From NCBI GenBank assembly GCA_910586475.1, contig CAJUHM010000071.1:1-7353 (forward strand): 7,353 nucleotides of DNA, in the 5' to 3' direction. Shown here in pieces: positions 1-6,420 of the stretch. The stretch comes from an uncultured Muribaculaceae bacterium. Lineage in GTDB: Bacteria; Bacteroidota; Bacteroidia; Bacteroidales; Muribaculaceae. Under the pieces are notes generated by a model. It ran no database searches, was not told the DNA's origin, and worked only from the letters and a program-made list of their open reading frames with translations. The translations under genes were made by a program, and so were the position numbers. Each line of letters starts with the position of its first letter. The first letter of the stretch is position 1.

Positions 1-2
1 TT

Positions 3-104
3 ATCCGGGGCAAACGCTACATCTGCGAAAAAATAACTGCGACGTTCACCGAAAACGGAATGTCGCAGTTACTCAAAGGCATCTTTTACCCCGTCAAGGA
101 TTGA
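3..104 (+). CDS. C-terminal end of an unrecognised protein (5' truncated by window edge)
   Basis: The frame starting at base 3 is open from the window edge and gives 33 residues before a TGA at 102-104. It reads like real protein (RYICEKITATFTENGMSQLL, then KGIFYPVKD) with mixed charged and aromatic residues, while the other two forward frames stop at 34-36 or run on into AT-rich non-coding sequence. I cannot assign a family. The short, beta-rich looking end could suit a phage or mobile-element structural protein, but this is only an impression. It converges on the minus-strand GH89 gene, with about 300 nt between the two stops. The start, length and operon of this gene lie outside the window. 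Confidence 0.5.
   Translation: MRGKRYICEKITATFTENGMSQLLKGIFYPVKD
34..71. repeat. 10-bp perfect inverted repeat inside the truncated gene
   Basis: TAACTGCGAC at 34-43 is matched exactly by GTCGCAGTTA at 62-71, with an 18-nt spacer that holds a nested CCG-AAAA-CGG. It could form an mRNA hairpin near the 3' end of the reading frame. No T-run follows, so it is not a standard terminator. A repeat of this size may occur by chance in several kilobases. Confidence 0.5.
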
Positions 105-339
105 GGGGGGTCACGCAAAATGAATTTAGCTTTTGACTCTCAAATAGTTGCGTGAAAATTTGGTACATTCCAATATATTGCTTAACTTTGCAATACGTTC
201 CCACACATTAAAGAACGTGTTAAGGCCGGAGGGTCTAAAAGCGGTACCAAAATCGGTACACTTTGAAAAAGCAAAACCCGTAACTCTCTAAAAATCAACG
301 CCTGTAAGCATAATAGTTTCGCTCCCAGGCGGATCACAC
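105..339. other. Non-coding stretch with operator-like and repeat motifs, possible element border
   Basis: No credible gene lies between the stop at 104 and the terminator at 340. The stretch is more AT-rich than the flanking coding sequence. It contains an 8-bp inverted repeat (TCACGCAA at 111-118, TTGCGTGA at 148-155), a self-complementary CAATATATTG at 171-180, a promoter-like pair at 159-190, and three GGTAC boxes at 162-166, 243-247 and 255-259. The last two belong to a CGGTAC direct repeat exactly 12 bp apart. Such clusters occur at recombinase attachment regions and at repressor-controlled promoters. No integrase, tRNA or duplicated core is visible here, so an attachment site remains a guess. 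Confidence 0.35.
159..190 (+). promoter_or_regulatory. Putative Bacteroidetes promoter (TTTG-N20-TAACTTTG)
   Basis: TTTG at 159-162 and TAACTTTG at 183-190 are 20 nt apart and match the Bacteroidetes -33/-7 pattern. A 10-bp palindrome, CAATATATTG (171-180), sits in the spacer where a repressor could bind. Transcription would start near 196. No open frame of note follows, so the product would be a non-coding transcript of about 180 nt ending at the 340-375 hairpin, or the promoter is a remnant. Confidence 0.4.
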
Positions 340-375
340 AAAAAGGGTCGTCCCGTTCAGCGGGCGACCCTTTTT
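340..375. terminator. Strong bidirectional intrinsic terminator
   Basis: AAAAAGGGTCG at 340-350 and CGACCCTTTTT at 365-375 are exact reverse complements. They are extended inward by CCCG (352-355) and CGGG (361-364) around a TTCAG loop, leaving one bulged T at 351. A-tracts and T-tracts flank both sides, so it should work in both directions. It terminates the minus-strand GH89 gene, whose stop is at 403-405, and any + strand transcript arriving from the left. Confidence 0.85.
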
Positions 376-402
376 GCGTGTCTTTATGTCGGGGGGATGG
401 TG

Positions 403-2550
403 TCAGAGTCTGTCGAGGAGGCGGGGACAGAGGGTGACGGGATCGGGAGTCGGTCTGCAATGCGGTGAGGGCGGAATCTCGTCGGCGGTGGATGTGTTCC
501 AGATTGAGTCTATTTCGAAGAAGTCGATGGCCGGGGGCGTTGGGGATGTCCAGTCGGCAAGGCGTGAGTCGAACCATGTGCGCCATCGCGTTGCATAGAG
601 GTCTGATAGAAGTCCGGCCCATTCGCGGTGGGAGTAGTCGTGGAGGTTGCCGTTTTCAGAGGCGGTCCGGTTGCCCCATGTCGTTATAAGAGTCCGTGCG
701 TCGCGTTCCATTGCGTCTGCGAGGTCGGGGGTCGGAGCGGCGTTGCGTGCCGAGCGGATCCATGTGTCGACGCGGAATTGCGGGGAGGTGGACAGGAGTG
801 TGTCCTGCATCATCAACAGAGACATGAACCGGTCGGAGGCGCGTCGATAGGCAGCGCTGTCGCTTAGCCGCGCGGCTTCGGAGAAGTTGCGGGCTTCGAT
901 GCGTGCGGCTTCGGTGATTGCCTGCCGTGTGATGTCGACGAGGTCGTAGCGGTAGTGGGGATTGTCGGCGAGATGTCGGGCTGCGGAGGCGAACAGGCGC
1001 GCGGCGCGGATTATGTCGCGGCTGTCGTAGTAGGGTTCGGCGTTGGCCCAGGCTGATGCATTGACAGGGTTGTCAGAGGGGCGGGCGCAGAAGGGTGATT
1101 CGGTTGTGCCCTGCTGGCGGTTTTCGGCGGGGGCGTTGTAGATGGTCTGGGCGAGGATGGCCCATGCGGAGTCGATTTCGGCCGGAGGATTGGGTGAATA
1201 GCGTGCCCTTATATAATTGTGGATCCATCGATCGGCAAAGATTGTGTCGGAGAGCCACGGCAGGTTGCAGGCGAGTTCGAACATGAGGGGGTTGTTTTCG
1301 ATCCCTTCCATAGTCAGTCCGACGCCGGCGGGAGGGTTGGACGAATTGCATGCCTGACGGAAATTGTCGATAATGTGGGAGATTTTTCCGTGCAGTCCCA
1401 CATTTCCTCCGAAGTTGAGCAGCATCGACCAGATCCACGGGTGGCCGAGGTGGCCGCGCGCTGACCATTGCGGCACGGTTTCGCAATGGAGGTCTATGAC
1501 CGTCAGCCGGTCGGGCCGGACGGCGCGTAGAATTTCCTCACGGGGATTTTCCTGCCATCCCTGTATTAGCCAGACGGCGTCGGGGGAGGCCTGTCGCATT
1601 GCCCGCAGAATGGCTTTGGCGGCGGATGCGAGGTCGACGCCTTCGGTGTTGCCTCCTTCGTGGAACGGGTCCATGCTGTAGAAGTCGGCCGGTCCGAAGA
1701 GGCGCTGCTGTTCTTCATAGTAGATGCGGGCAATGCGGGAGAATGCAGAGTCGGTCGGGAGCAGGAATGAGGGGCGGTCGTAGGCACACCATTTTCCGGG
1801 ATCGGCGACGTTCAGTCCGAGTGTCTCGCGTGCATCGGCAGGCATCATTCCCGAGTAGCCCGGGAGAACCGGATTCATGTCGAGCCGGCGCATTTCTTTA
1901 AGGATGTGGCGCTGCAGGTCAATGCTCCGGTCGAGCATGGCGCGGGTCATCGGAGTGCCTTCGCCCTGAAGATTGTTCATAAGCCACCATGCCTGATAGG
2001 CAGGTGCGGCTATGAAACCGCCGATTTTTTCGGGCGGATAGCCGAGCCGGCGCAGGGTCGCGTCCCAGACGGCGTCAGTTCCGGTTATTGCGAGCGGAAG
2101 GTTGATTCCGTGGAATGCCATCCAGTCGATTTCGCGCTGCCAACGTTCTTTGTCCCAAAAGGCTATTGAATAGGAATGGGTGCAGTAGTTGAGATAGTAG
2201 CGCAGATGCTGGCGAGTCGAAGCGTGGATTGTTTCGGTCGGAAGCGGTATGGAGTCCGGCAGCGTTGGATTCATGCAGTCCCATGTGAGCTGAATACCTG
2301 CGAAGCGGTTGAGGTAGTGGTGGATGCCGACGGCCGCGCTGATGCGGTTGTTGGCAGTTATGCGTGGGCGGCCGTTGTCGGCGTCGATAGTGAAAAAGTC
2401 TGTTGAATCCGGTCTGAGTTCCACTGTCAGCCGGGATGAGAGTCCGGGGATGTTGCGGTCCATCAGAGCAGTGAGCGCAGGATCGTTTGCAGCACCGGCA
2501 AGGAGAGCGGTCAGCAGGAGAATGAGTGAGGTCGGGATGCGGAGGTTCAT
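403..2550 (-). CDS. Secreted alpha-N-acetylglucosaminidase, GH89 (NAGLU-like)
   Basis: The 715-residue product is a retaining exo-glycosidase of family GH89, expected to remove terminal alpha-linked GlcNAc from host glycans such as mucin O-glycans or heparan-type chains. A Sec signal peptide is visible (MNLRIPTSLILLLTALLAGA, cleavage near 20-22). A small N-terminal domain (about 25-110) precedes the catalytic barrel (about 115-440), with conserved-looking YYLNYCTHSYS at 118-128, FWDKERWQREIDWMAFHGIN at 131-150 and a helical C-terminal domain to 715. By family comparison, the likely acid/base is Glu298 in DPFHEGG and the nucleophile Glu415 in TMEGIENN. I chose the ATG at 2550 because it begins the signal peptide. 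The frame stays open to 2685, but that extension has no signal features and would cross the promoter palindrome. It is divergent from the C69 peptidase gene and ends at the 340-375 terminator. The glycan linkage specificity is inferred. Confidence 0.93.
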   Translation of the reverse strand: MNLRIPTSLILLLTALLAGAANDPALTALMDRNIPGLSSRLTVELRPDSTDFFTIDADNGRPRITANNRISAAVGIHHYLNRFAGIQLTWDCMNPTLPDSIPLPTETIHASTRQHLRYYLNYCTHSYSIAFWDKERWQREIDWMAFHGINLPLAITGTDAVWDATLRRLGYPPEKIGGFIAAPAYQAWWLMNNLQGEGTPMTRAMLDRSIDLQRHILKEMRRLDMNPVLPGYSGMMPADARETLGLNVADPGKWCAYDRPSFLLPTDSAFSRIARIYYEEQQRLFGPADFYSMDPFHEGGNTEGVDLASAAKAILRAMRQASPDAVWLIQGWQENPREEILRAVRPDRLTVIDLHCETVPQWSARGHLGHPWIWSMLLNFGGNVGLHGKISHIIDNFRQACNSSNPPAGVGLTMEGIENNPLMFELACNLPWLSDTIFADRWIHNYIRARYSPNPPAEIDSAWAILAQTIYNAPAENRQQGTTESPFCARPSDNPVNASAWANAEPYYDSRDIIRAARLFASAARHLADNPHYRYDLVDITRQAITEAARIEARNFSEAARLSDSAAYRRASDRFMSLLMMQDTLLSTSPQFRVDTWIRSARNAAPTPDLADAMERDARTLITTWGNRTASENGNLHDYSHREWAGLLSDLYATRWRTWFDSRLADWTSPTPPAIDFFEIDSIWNTSTADEIPPSPHCRPTPDPVTLCPRLLDRL

Positions 2551-2562
2551 TCGGAAAGGGGG

Positions 2563-2601
2563 TTTTTTATGCAAAGGTACATAAAAAAGCGCTTTTTTAT
2601 G
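2563..2601. repeat. TTTTTTATG repeats around the divergent promoter
   Basis: TTTTTTATG occurs at 2563-2571 and again at 2593-2601, exactly 30 bp apart, and its inverted copy CATAAAAAA lies at 2580-2588. Three copies on nearby helical faces could be half-sites for a regulator, although the sequence is simple and low in complexity. Confidence 0.4.
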
Positions 2602-2611
2602 TACCTTTGCA
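2570..2611. promoter_or_regulatory. 42-bp perfect palindrome holding divergent promoters
   Basis: Bases 2570-2590 are the exact reverse complement of 2591-2611. Each arm carries a Bacteroidetes -7 element, TACCTTTG, pointing outward: 2602-2609 on + for the C69 peptidase gene, and 2572-2579 on minus for the GH89 gene. The A/T-rich core (ATAAAAAAGC then GCTTTTTTAT) sits where both -33 contacts would fall, and I see no TTTG -33 box for either direction. The minus-strand leader would be about 15 nt and the + leader about 90 nt. The -33 region of each promoter overlaps the other promoter's -7, so both are unlikely to be occupied at once. Confidence 0.7.
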
Positions 2612-2628
2612 ATCAGACGTGACTCTGT

Positions 2629-2651
2629 GGCCGTCGGGAGTTGTCCCGGCC
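2629..2651 (+). other. Leader hairpin upstream of the C69 peptidase gene
   Basis: CGGGA (2635-2639) and TCCCG (2644-2648) form a 5-bp stem with a GTTG loop, extended after a 3-nt bulge by GGC (2629-2631) and GCC (2649-2651). It lies in the predicted 5' leader, over 50 nt before the start codon. It may affect mRNA stability. No known riboswitch is recognised. Confidence 0.35.
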
Positions 2652-2704
2652 GCAGGTTTCCGGTTCTGACAGTTAACCGAATCATTATAAAAAAATCAAA
2701 CTAT

Positions 2705-4369
2705 ATGAAACTGAAGACGATATTTACAGCGGCGCTATTGTCGGGATGTCCGGCGGCAGCGCTGGCCTGCACCGGGCTTATCGCGACGCCCGGCGCTTCG
2801 GCCGACAGTTCGGCTCTGGTCACTTATGCGGCGGATTCCCATACGCTTTATGGCGAGTTGTATCACAAACCCGGCGGGAAGCATGAAAAAGGATCGATGA
2901 GAGAGGTTGTCGAATGGGATACAGGCAAGCGCCTGGGCGAAATTCCCGAGGTGGCGGAAACTTATACCCGTATCGGCAATATGAATGAACATGGGCTCGC
3001 CATTACGGAAAGCACATGGGGTGGCCGTCATGAACTGGCCGGCAGTGGTCTGATCGATTATGGTTCGCTGATCTACATAACTCTTGAGCGAGCGCGCAAT
3101 GCCCGTGAGGCTCTTGATGTCATGACCGGTCTGGTCCGTGACTATGGTTATGCGAGCGAGGGTGAGACGTTTACAATCGCTGATCCGAATGAGGTCTGGA
3201 TCATGGAGATGATCGGAAAGGGAAAGGATGACAAGGGTGCAGTCTGGGTGGCACGCCGTGTGCCTGACGGTTATATAGCCGGCCACGCCAACCACAGCCG
3301 CATCCATAAGTTCCCGCTAAAGGACAAGAAGAAGGAGACGATCTATTCGCCCGACGTGATCAAGTTCGCGCGTAAGAAGGGCTATTTCGATGGTAAGGAT
3401 GAGGATTTCTCGTTCTCACGGGCCTATGCCGAATATGACATGGGGGCTCTTCGCGGGTGCGACGGCCGTGTCTGGTCGTTCTATAACCGTTTCGTTCCGG
3501 ATATGGACCGCTATCTTCCGTGGATCCTGAAGGGGGAGGGCGAACCTCTGCCTCTCTGGGTCAAGCCGACGAAGAAGCTGACAGCCAATGATATGAAATG
3601 GATGATGCGAGACCATTTCGAGGGAACTCCTCTCGATATGACCAAGGATGCCGGAGCGGGAGCCTATAAGGTGCCGTATCGCTGGCGTCCGCTGACCTAT
3701 AAGGTCGCTGGCGCGGAATATACCCACGAGCGTGCGATCGCTACCCAGCAGACCGGGTTCTCGCTCGTGGCTCAGCTGCAGGCGAAGGCGCCCGAGTCGA
3801 TGAAGGGGATCCTCTGGTTCGGGGTCGACGATGCTAATACGAGTGTCTATGTCCCGATGTACTGCTGTCTGACCGAAGCTCCCTATGAGTATCGCGAGGG
3901 TAACGGCGATCTGCTCAATCTGAGCTGGGACGCTGCGTTCTGGGTGACAAATTTTGTCGCCAATCAGGCTTACAACCGCTATTCGCAGATGATTCCCGAC
4001 ATACGTCGCGTGCAGACGGCGCTTGAGGATTCGATCGAGCAGGAGGTGGCAATTCTCTATCGTGAGGTGCCCTATCTCGAAGCGGAGGCCGGGCGTAAGC
4101 TGCTGCGTGAACGCAGTGCCGACTGGTCGAAGAAGTGTACGGACGCTTATCGCGCTCTTGGCGAACGGCTGCTTGTCAAATATCTGGACGGCAACATAAA
4201 GAAGGAGGATGAAAAGGGCAATTTCGCCCGCACTCCGGAAGGAATGCCCACTTCTCCCGAGTTCGGCGGATATGACGAACGCTATTACCGTTCGATTGTT
4301 GCTGATCCCGAGGGCGGTGAGCGCCTTAGGGTCATTGAAGTTCCACAGTCAGACACTCCGGCGAAATGA
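2705..4369 (+). CDS. Exported C69-family dipeptidase (PepD-like Ntn hydrolase)
   Basis: The 554-residue protein matches the C69/PepD dipeptidase family, N-terminal nucleophile hydrolases that cleave dipeptides. Family landmarks are CTGLIATPGASADSS at 22-36, TRIGNMNEHGLAITEST at 88-104, GETFTIADPNEVWIMEMIG at 153-171 and WVARRVPDGYIAGHANHSRI at 181-200. Cys22 is the expected nucleophile and must become the mature N-terminus. The N-terminus is an export signal, and signal peptidase cleavage after ALA21 would expose Cys22 directly. A textbook lipobox, LSGC (12-15), lies seven residues earlier, so lipidation at Cys15 is an alternative. I chose the ATG at 2705 because it begins this signal after an A-rich leader (AAAAAAATCAAACTAT). 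The frame stays open to a start at 2627, but that stretch is untranslated leader with a hairpin. The last 4 nt overlap the deaminase gene, implying co-transcription. Confidence 0.92.
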   Translation: MKLKTIFTAALLSGCPAAALACTGLIATPGASADSSALVTYAADSHTLYGELYHKPGGKHEKGSMREVVEWDTGKRLGEIPEVAETYTRIGNMNEHGLAITESTWGGRHELAGSGLIDYGSLIYITLERARNAREALDVMTGLVRDYGYASEGETFTIADPNEVWIMEMIGKGKDDKGAVWVARRVPDGYIAGHANHSRIHKFPLKDKKKETIYSPDVIKFARKKGYFDGKDEDFSFSRAYAEYDMGALRGCDGRVWSFYNRFVPDMDRYLPWILKGEGEPLPLWVKPTKKLTANDMKWMMRDHFEGTPLDMTKDAGAGAYKVPYRWRPLTYKVAGAEYTHERAIATQQTGFSLVAQLQAKAPESMKGILWFGVDDANTSVYVPMYCCLTEAPYEYREGNGDLLNLSWDAAFWVTNFVANQAYNRYSQMIPDIRRVQTALEDSIEQEVAILYREVPYLEAEAGRKLLRERSADWSKKCTDAYRALGERLLVKYLDGNIKKEDEKGNFARTPEGMPTSPEFGGYDERYYRSIVADPEGGERLRVIEVPQSDTPAK

Positions 4370-4839
4370 AAGCGAAAGAGATCATCTGTAAGATAAATGT
4401 GTTTGAGCCGGCTGAACTGCCGGAAGAGGTGCGCCTGCTGGTTGAGGAAGCCCGATCGGCCACCGAACGCAGTTATGCTCCCTACAGTCATTTCTGTGTC
4501 GGAGCGGCTATCCGTCTCGACAACGGTGAGATTGTTGTCGGTTCGAATCAGGAGAATGTCGCCTATCCTTCAGGGACTTGTGCGGAGCGTTCGGCGTGTT
4601 TCTATGCTCATGCGCGCTATCCTGAGGCAAAGTTCGTCGAAATCGCTGTTGCTGCGCGCGGCATCGACGGAGAGTTTGTCGAGGATCCGATTTCGCCTTG
4701 CGGGGCATGCCGTCAGGCATTGCTGGAGTATGAGATGCTGTCCGGAAATGGTGTGACGGTGTGGCTTGTCGGACGCGGCAAGGTCTATCAGTTGCCTTCG
4801 GTCGCATCGTTGCTTCCGTTGGCTTTTACGGATTTCTGA
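4366..4839 (+). CDS. cdd: Cytidine deaminase
   Basis: The 157-residue product is a short, homotetrameric-type cytidine deaminase. It converts cytidine and deoxycytidine to uridine and deoxyuridine in cytosolic pyrimidine salvage. The zinc site is complete: Cys72 and the proton-shuttling Glu74 in TCAERSA, and Cys112 and Cys115 in SPCGACRQ. The substrate-binding stretch SYAPYSHFCVGAAI (36-49) and the NQENVAYPSG segment (61-70) are also present. Length is slightly above the usual 130-140 because of about 15 extra N-terminal residues. The start codon overlaps the stop of the C69 gene (ATGA at 4366-4369), which favours translational coupling, and I see no separate promoter. A hairpin follows at 4872-4907. 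Confidence 0.95.
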   Translation: MKAKEIICKINVFEPAELPEEVRLLVEEARSATERSYAPYSHFCVGAAIRLDNGEIVVGSNQENVAYPSGTCAERSACFYAHARYPEAKFVEIAVAARGIDGEFVEDPISPCGACRQALLEYEMLSGNGVTVWLVGRGKVYQLPSVASLLPLAFTDF

Positions 4840-4871
4840 ACCGTTTTAAATAGGTTCTATAATATATAGTG

Positions 4872-4921
4872 GCGCTGCGCCGGCCTGCAAAGGCATCGGG
4901 GCAGCGCTTGCTTGTTTTGTT
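4872..4921 (+). terminator. Intrinsic terminator after the cytidine deaminase gene
   Basis: GCGCTGC (4872-4878) pairs with GCAGCGC (4901-4907). After one G-G mismatch, CCG and CGG extend the stem, and GCC-TGCAAA-GGC closes the inner loop. A T-rich stretch (TTGCTTGTTTTGTTG, about 4908-4922) follows on +, so it best serves the deaminase transcript. It sits between two convergent genes and may also block the minus-strand operon, though the T-run on that side is poor. Confidence 0.7.
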
Positions 4922-4932
4922 GAGTCGTGTGG

Positions 4933-5970
4933 TCAGTCGGCGTCTGGCGAAAGTGTGATGACCGGATCAGATAGGGGAGTTCCGGGCAATGGCGGAATGG
5001 CGGAGAAGGTGATGGCGTTGCGGTGGAGGGTTTCACCGGGCATGGCTACGCGTAGAGTGGCTTCCTCCCAGGGGTTGAGCGGCGACTGGGCGGCGAGAAG
5101 TGCGGCAACGCCCATTGTCATACGCATGTTGATCTCGATGCACGGGGCGATGTGTCTGTGGCCGTCGCTGTCGGAGTGGAGCAGCATGTCGATGCCGAGC
5201 CATCCTTCATAGTCGTCGGCATAGATCTGCTCAAGGGCCTTTTCAAGTCCGGGGAGCAGTGGGGAGATGTCGGCGGCTATGGCGGCTTCGATCCTGTTCT
5301 GCGGGGCTACGATGTTGCCCGAATAGTGGCCGGTGGCGTCGGTTGAGAATAGTGACAGTCCGCGGAAGGTGACTTGGCCTTGGCGGCAGTGGAACAGTGC
5401 GGCGAAGTCTTGAAGGCGGTTGTAGCATGGCTCGACCATGACTGATCTCTGTCGGGAAATCATGCCATTGATGATTTCTGGCAGACGTTGCGTCGGGATG
5501 GTCCTGGAGTCTATGACGCCGCGGCCGCTGCATGACCAGGGTAGTTTTATGAATGCTTTTCCGCCGAATCCGGCGATTGTCCTGACTGCCTGGTCGACGG
5601 AGAAGGTTTCGACGGGGATCAGGCGGTCGGGGTAGCCGATCAGTCGCAGAAGGTGTGAGGCTGAACGCCGGTGGCTCAGCTGGCGCATGCGGCGGATGCG
5701 GTCGGCGGAGGGGAGGTTTTCTTCGGCGATTCCGCATCGGAGAAGAGCCGAACGGGTGAAAGAACTCCATCCCCAGGGGCGGGGATGGAGTGTCGGGTCG
5801 ACCGGCGTCGGAACTTCGGTCAGTATGATGTCGGATTCGTCGGCCCACAGACTCGGCAGCAGTGCTCCGGCCTTTCGGAGCGCAATGGCTGCGCGGGGAG
5901 GGGTGTACGGTCTGTCACCGACTGCGAGCGCGAGATCATTTTCGGGATTGAACCACAGGAGTGACTTCAT
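4933..5970 (-). CDS. Uncharacterised ATP-grasp-like protein
   Basis: This 345-residue cytosolic protein has no signal peptide and no family name I can give. It has the layout of an ATP-grasp enzyme. There is an N-terminal pre-ATP-grasp part beginning KSLLWFNPENDLALA (2-16). Lys142 and a glycine-rich loop follow in FIKLPWSCSGRGV (140-152), then a hinge-like VMVEP (177-181). GWLGIDMLLHS (256-266) and CIEINMRMTMG (277-287) follow, where Asp261, Glu279 and Asn281 suit magnesium binding. ATP-grasp enzymes activate a carboxylate as acyl phosphate and ligate it to an amine or thiol. The substrate here is unknown. The start ATG at 5970 lies 35 nt after the HIT gene stop, so it is probably the last gene of the greA-HIT operon. 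Fold assignment is moderately sure; activity is inference. Confidence 0.75.
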   Translation of the reverse strand: MKSLLWFNPENDLALAVGDRPYTPPRAAIALRKAGALLPSLWADESDIILTEVPTPVDPTLHPRPWGWSSFTRSALLRCGIAEENLPSADRIRRMRQLSHRRSASHLLRLIGYPDRLIPVETFSVDQAVRTIAGFGGKAFIKLPWSCSGRGVIDSRTIPTQRLPEIINGMISRQRSVMVEPCYNRLQDFAALFHCRQGQVTFRGLSLFSTDATGHYSGNIVAPQNRIEAAIAADISPLLPGLEKALEQIYADDYEGWLGIDMLLHSDSDGHRHIAPCIEINMRMTMGVAALLAAQSPLNPWEEATLRVAMPGETLHRNAITFSAIPPLPGTPLSDPVITLSPDAD

Positions 5971-6005
5971 CTGTCAGTCGTCGGATCGTTGCAGTCAGAG
6001 AGGTG

Positions 6006-6407
6006 TCAGTCCAGCGATGTGAATTCAGCTGCGATTCTTGCAGCGATCGATTTCATCTCGTCGCCCTGGAGTTCCACTTTGTTGCGGAAGTCCAGATCAG
6101 ACTCGCGGTTGATTGGCACGAGGTGGATGTGGGCGTGGGGCACTTCCAGGCCGATGACGGCTTCGGCTACGCGCTGGCATGGGATTGCTTTGCCGGCGGC
6201 GATAGCAACCTTTTTTGCGAAGAGCATCAGCTCGGTGTATTCGCTGTCCGGAAGATCGAACAGGTAGTCTACTTCGCGTTTGGGAATGACGAGCGTGTGG
6301 CCCGGAGCGATGGGGTTGATGTCGAGAAAAGCGAGACAGTTTTCAGATTCAGCTACTTTGTAGCAGGGGATCTCGCCTTTTGCGATCAGTGAGAAAACGG
6401 ATGCCAT
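6006..6407 (-). CDS. HIT-family protein (Hint-like nucleotide hydrolase/transferase)
   Basis: The 133-residue protein carries the histidine triad HAHIHLVP at 91-98. By family comparison His93 is the nucleophile, with His91 and His95 completing the triad. The N-terminal half has the usual SVFSLIAKGEIPCYKVAESE and AFLDINPIAPGHTLVIPKRE segments that form the purine nucleotide pocket. Members hydrolyse AMP-lysine, aminoacyl-AMP or similar nucleotide conjugates, and the substrate here is not known. I chose the ATG at 6407 (MASVFSL). A start 24 nt upstream would overlap the end of greA and adds residues atypical of the family. The gap to the greA stop is 13 nt, so the two genes are almost certainly co-transcribed. 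Confidence 0.93.
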   Translation of the reverse strand: MASVFSLIAKGEIPCYKVAESENCLAFLDINPIAPGHTLVIPKREVDYLFDLPDSEYTELMLFAKKVAIAAGKAIPCQRVAEAVIGLEVPHAHIHLVPINRESDLDFRNKVELQGDEMKSIAARIAAEFTSLD

Positions 6408-6420
6408 GGCTTGGATTCTG

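Noticed and set aside
320..336. GCTCCCAGGCGGATCA as the 3' end of a tRNA gene and insertion target
   Set aside because: No T-loop consensus, anticodon arm or acceptor partner can be found on either strand, so it does not support a tRNA.
182..622. Minus-strand open frame of 146 codons crossing the GH89 3' end
   Set aside because: It crosses the 340-375 terminator and overlaps real coding sequence; composition is proline/arginine-rich as expected for a shadow frame in GC-rich DNA.
2551..2685. N-terminal extension of the GH89 frame by 45 codons
   Set aside because: The extension runs through the promoter palindrome and precedes a clear signal peptide that begins at 2550.
2627..2704. Upstream start for the C69 peptidase
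   Set aside because: It would bury the export signal behind 26 atypical residues; the region is better explained as the untranslated leader after the 2602-2609 promoter element.
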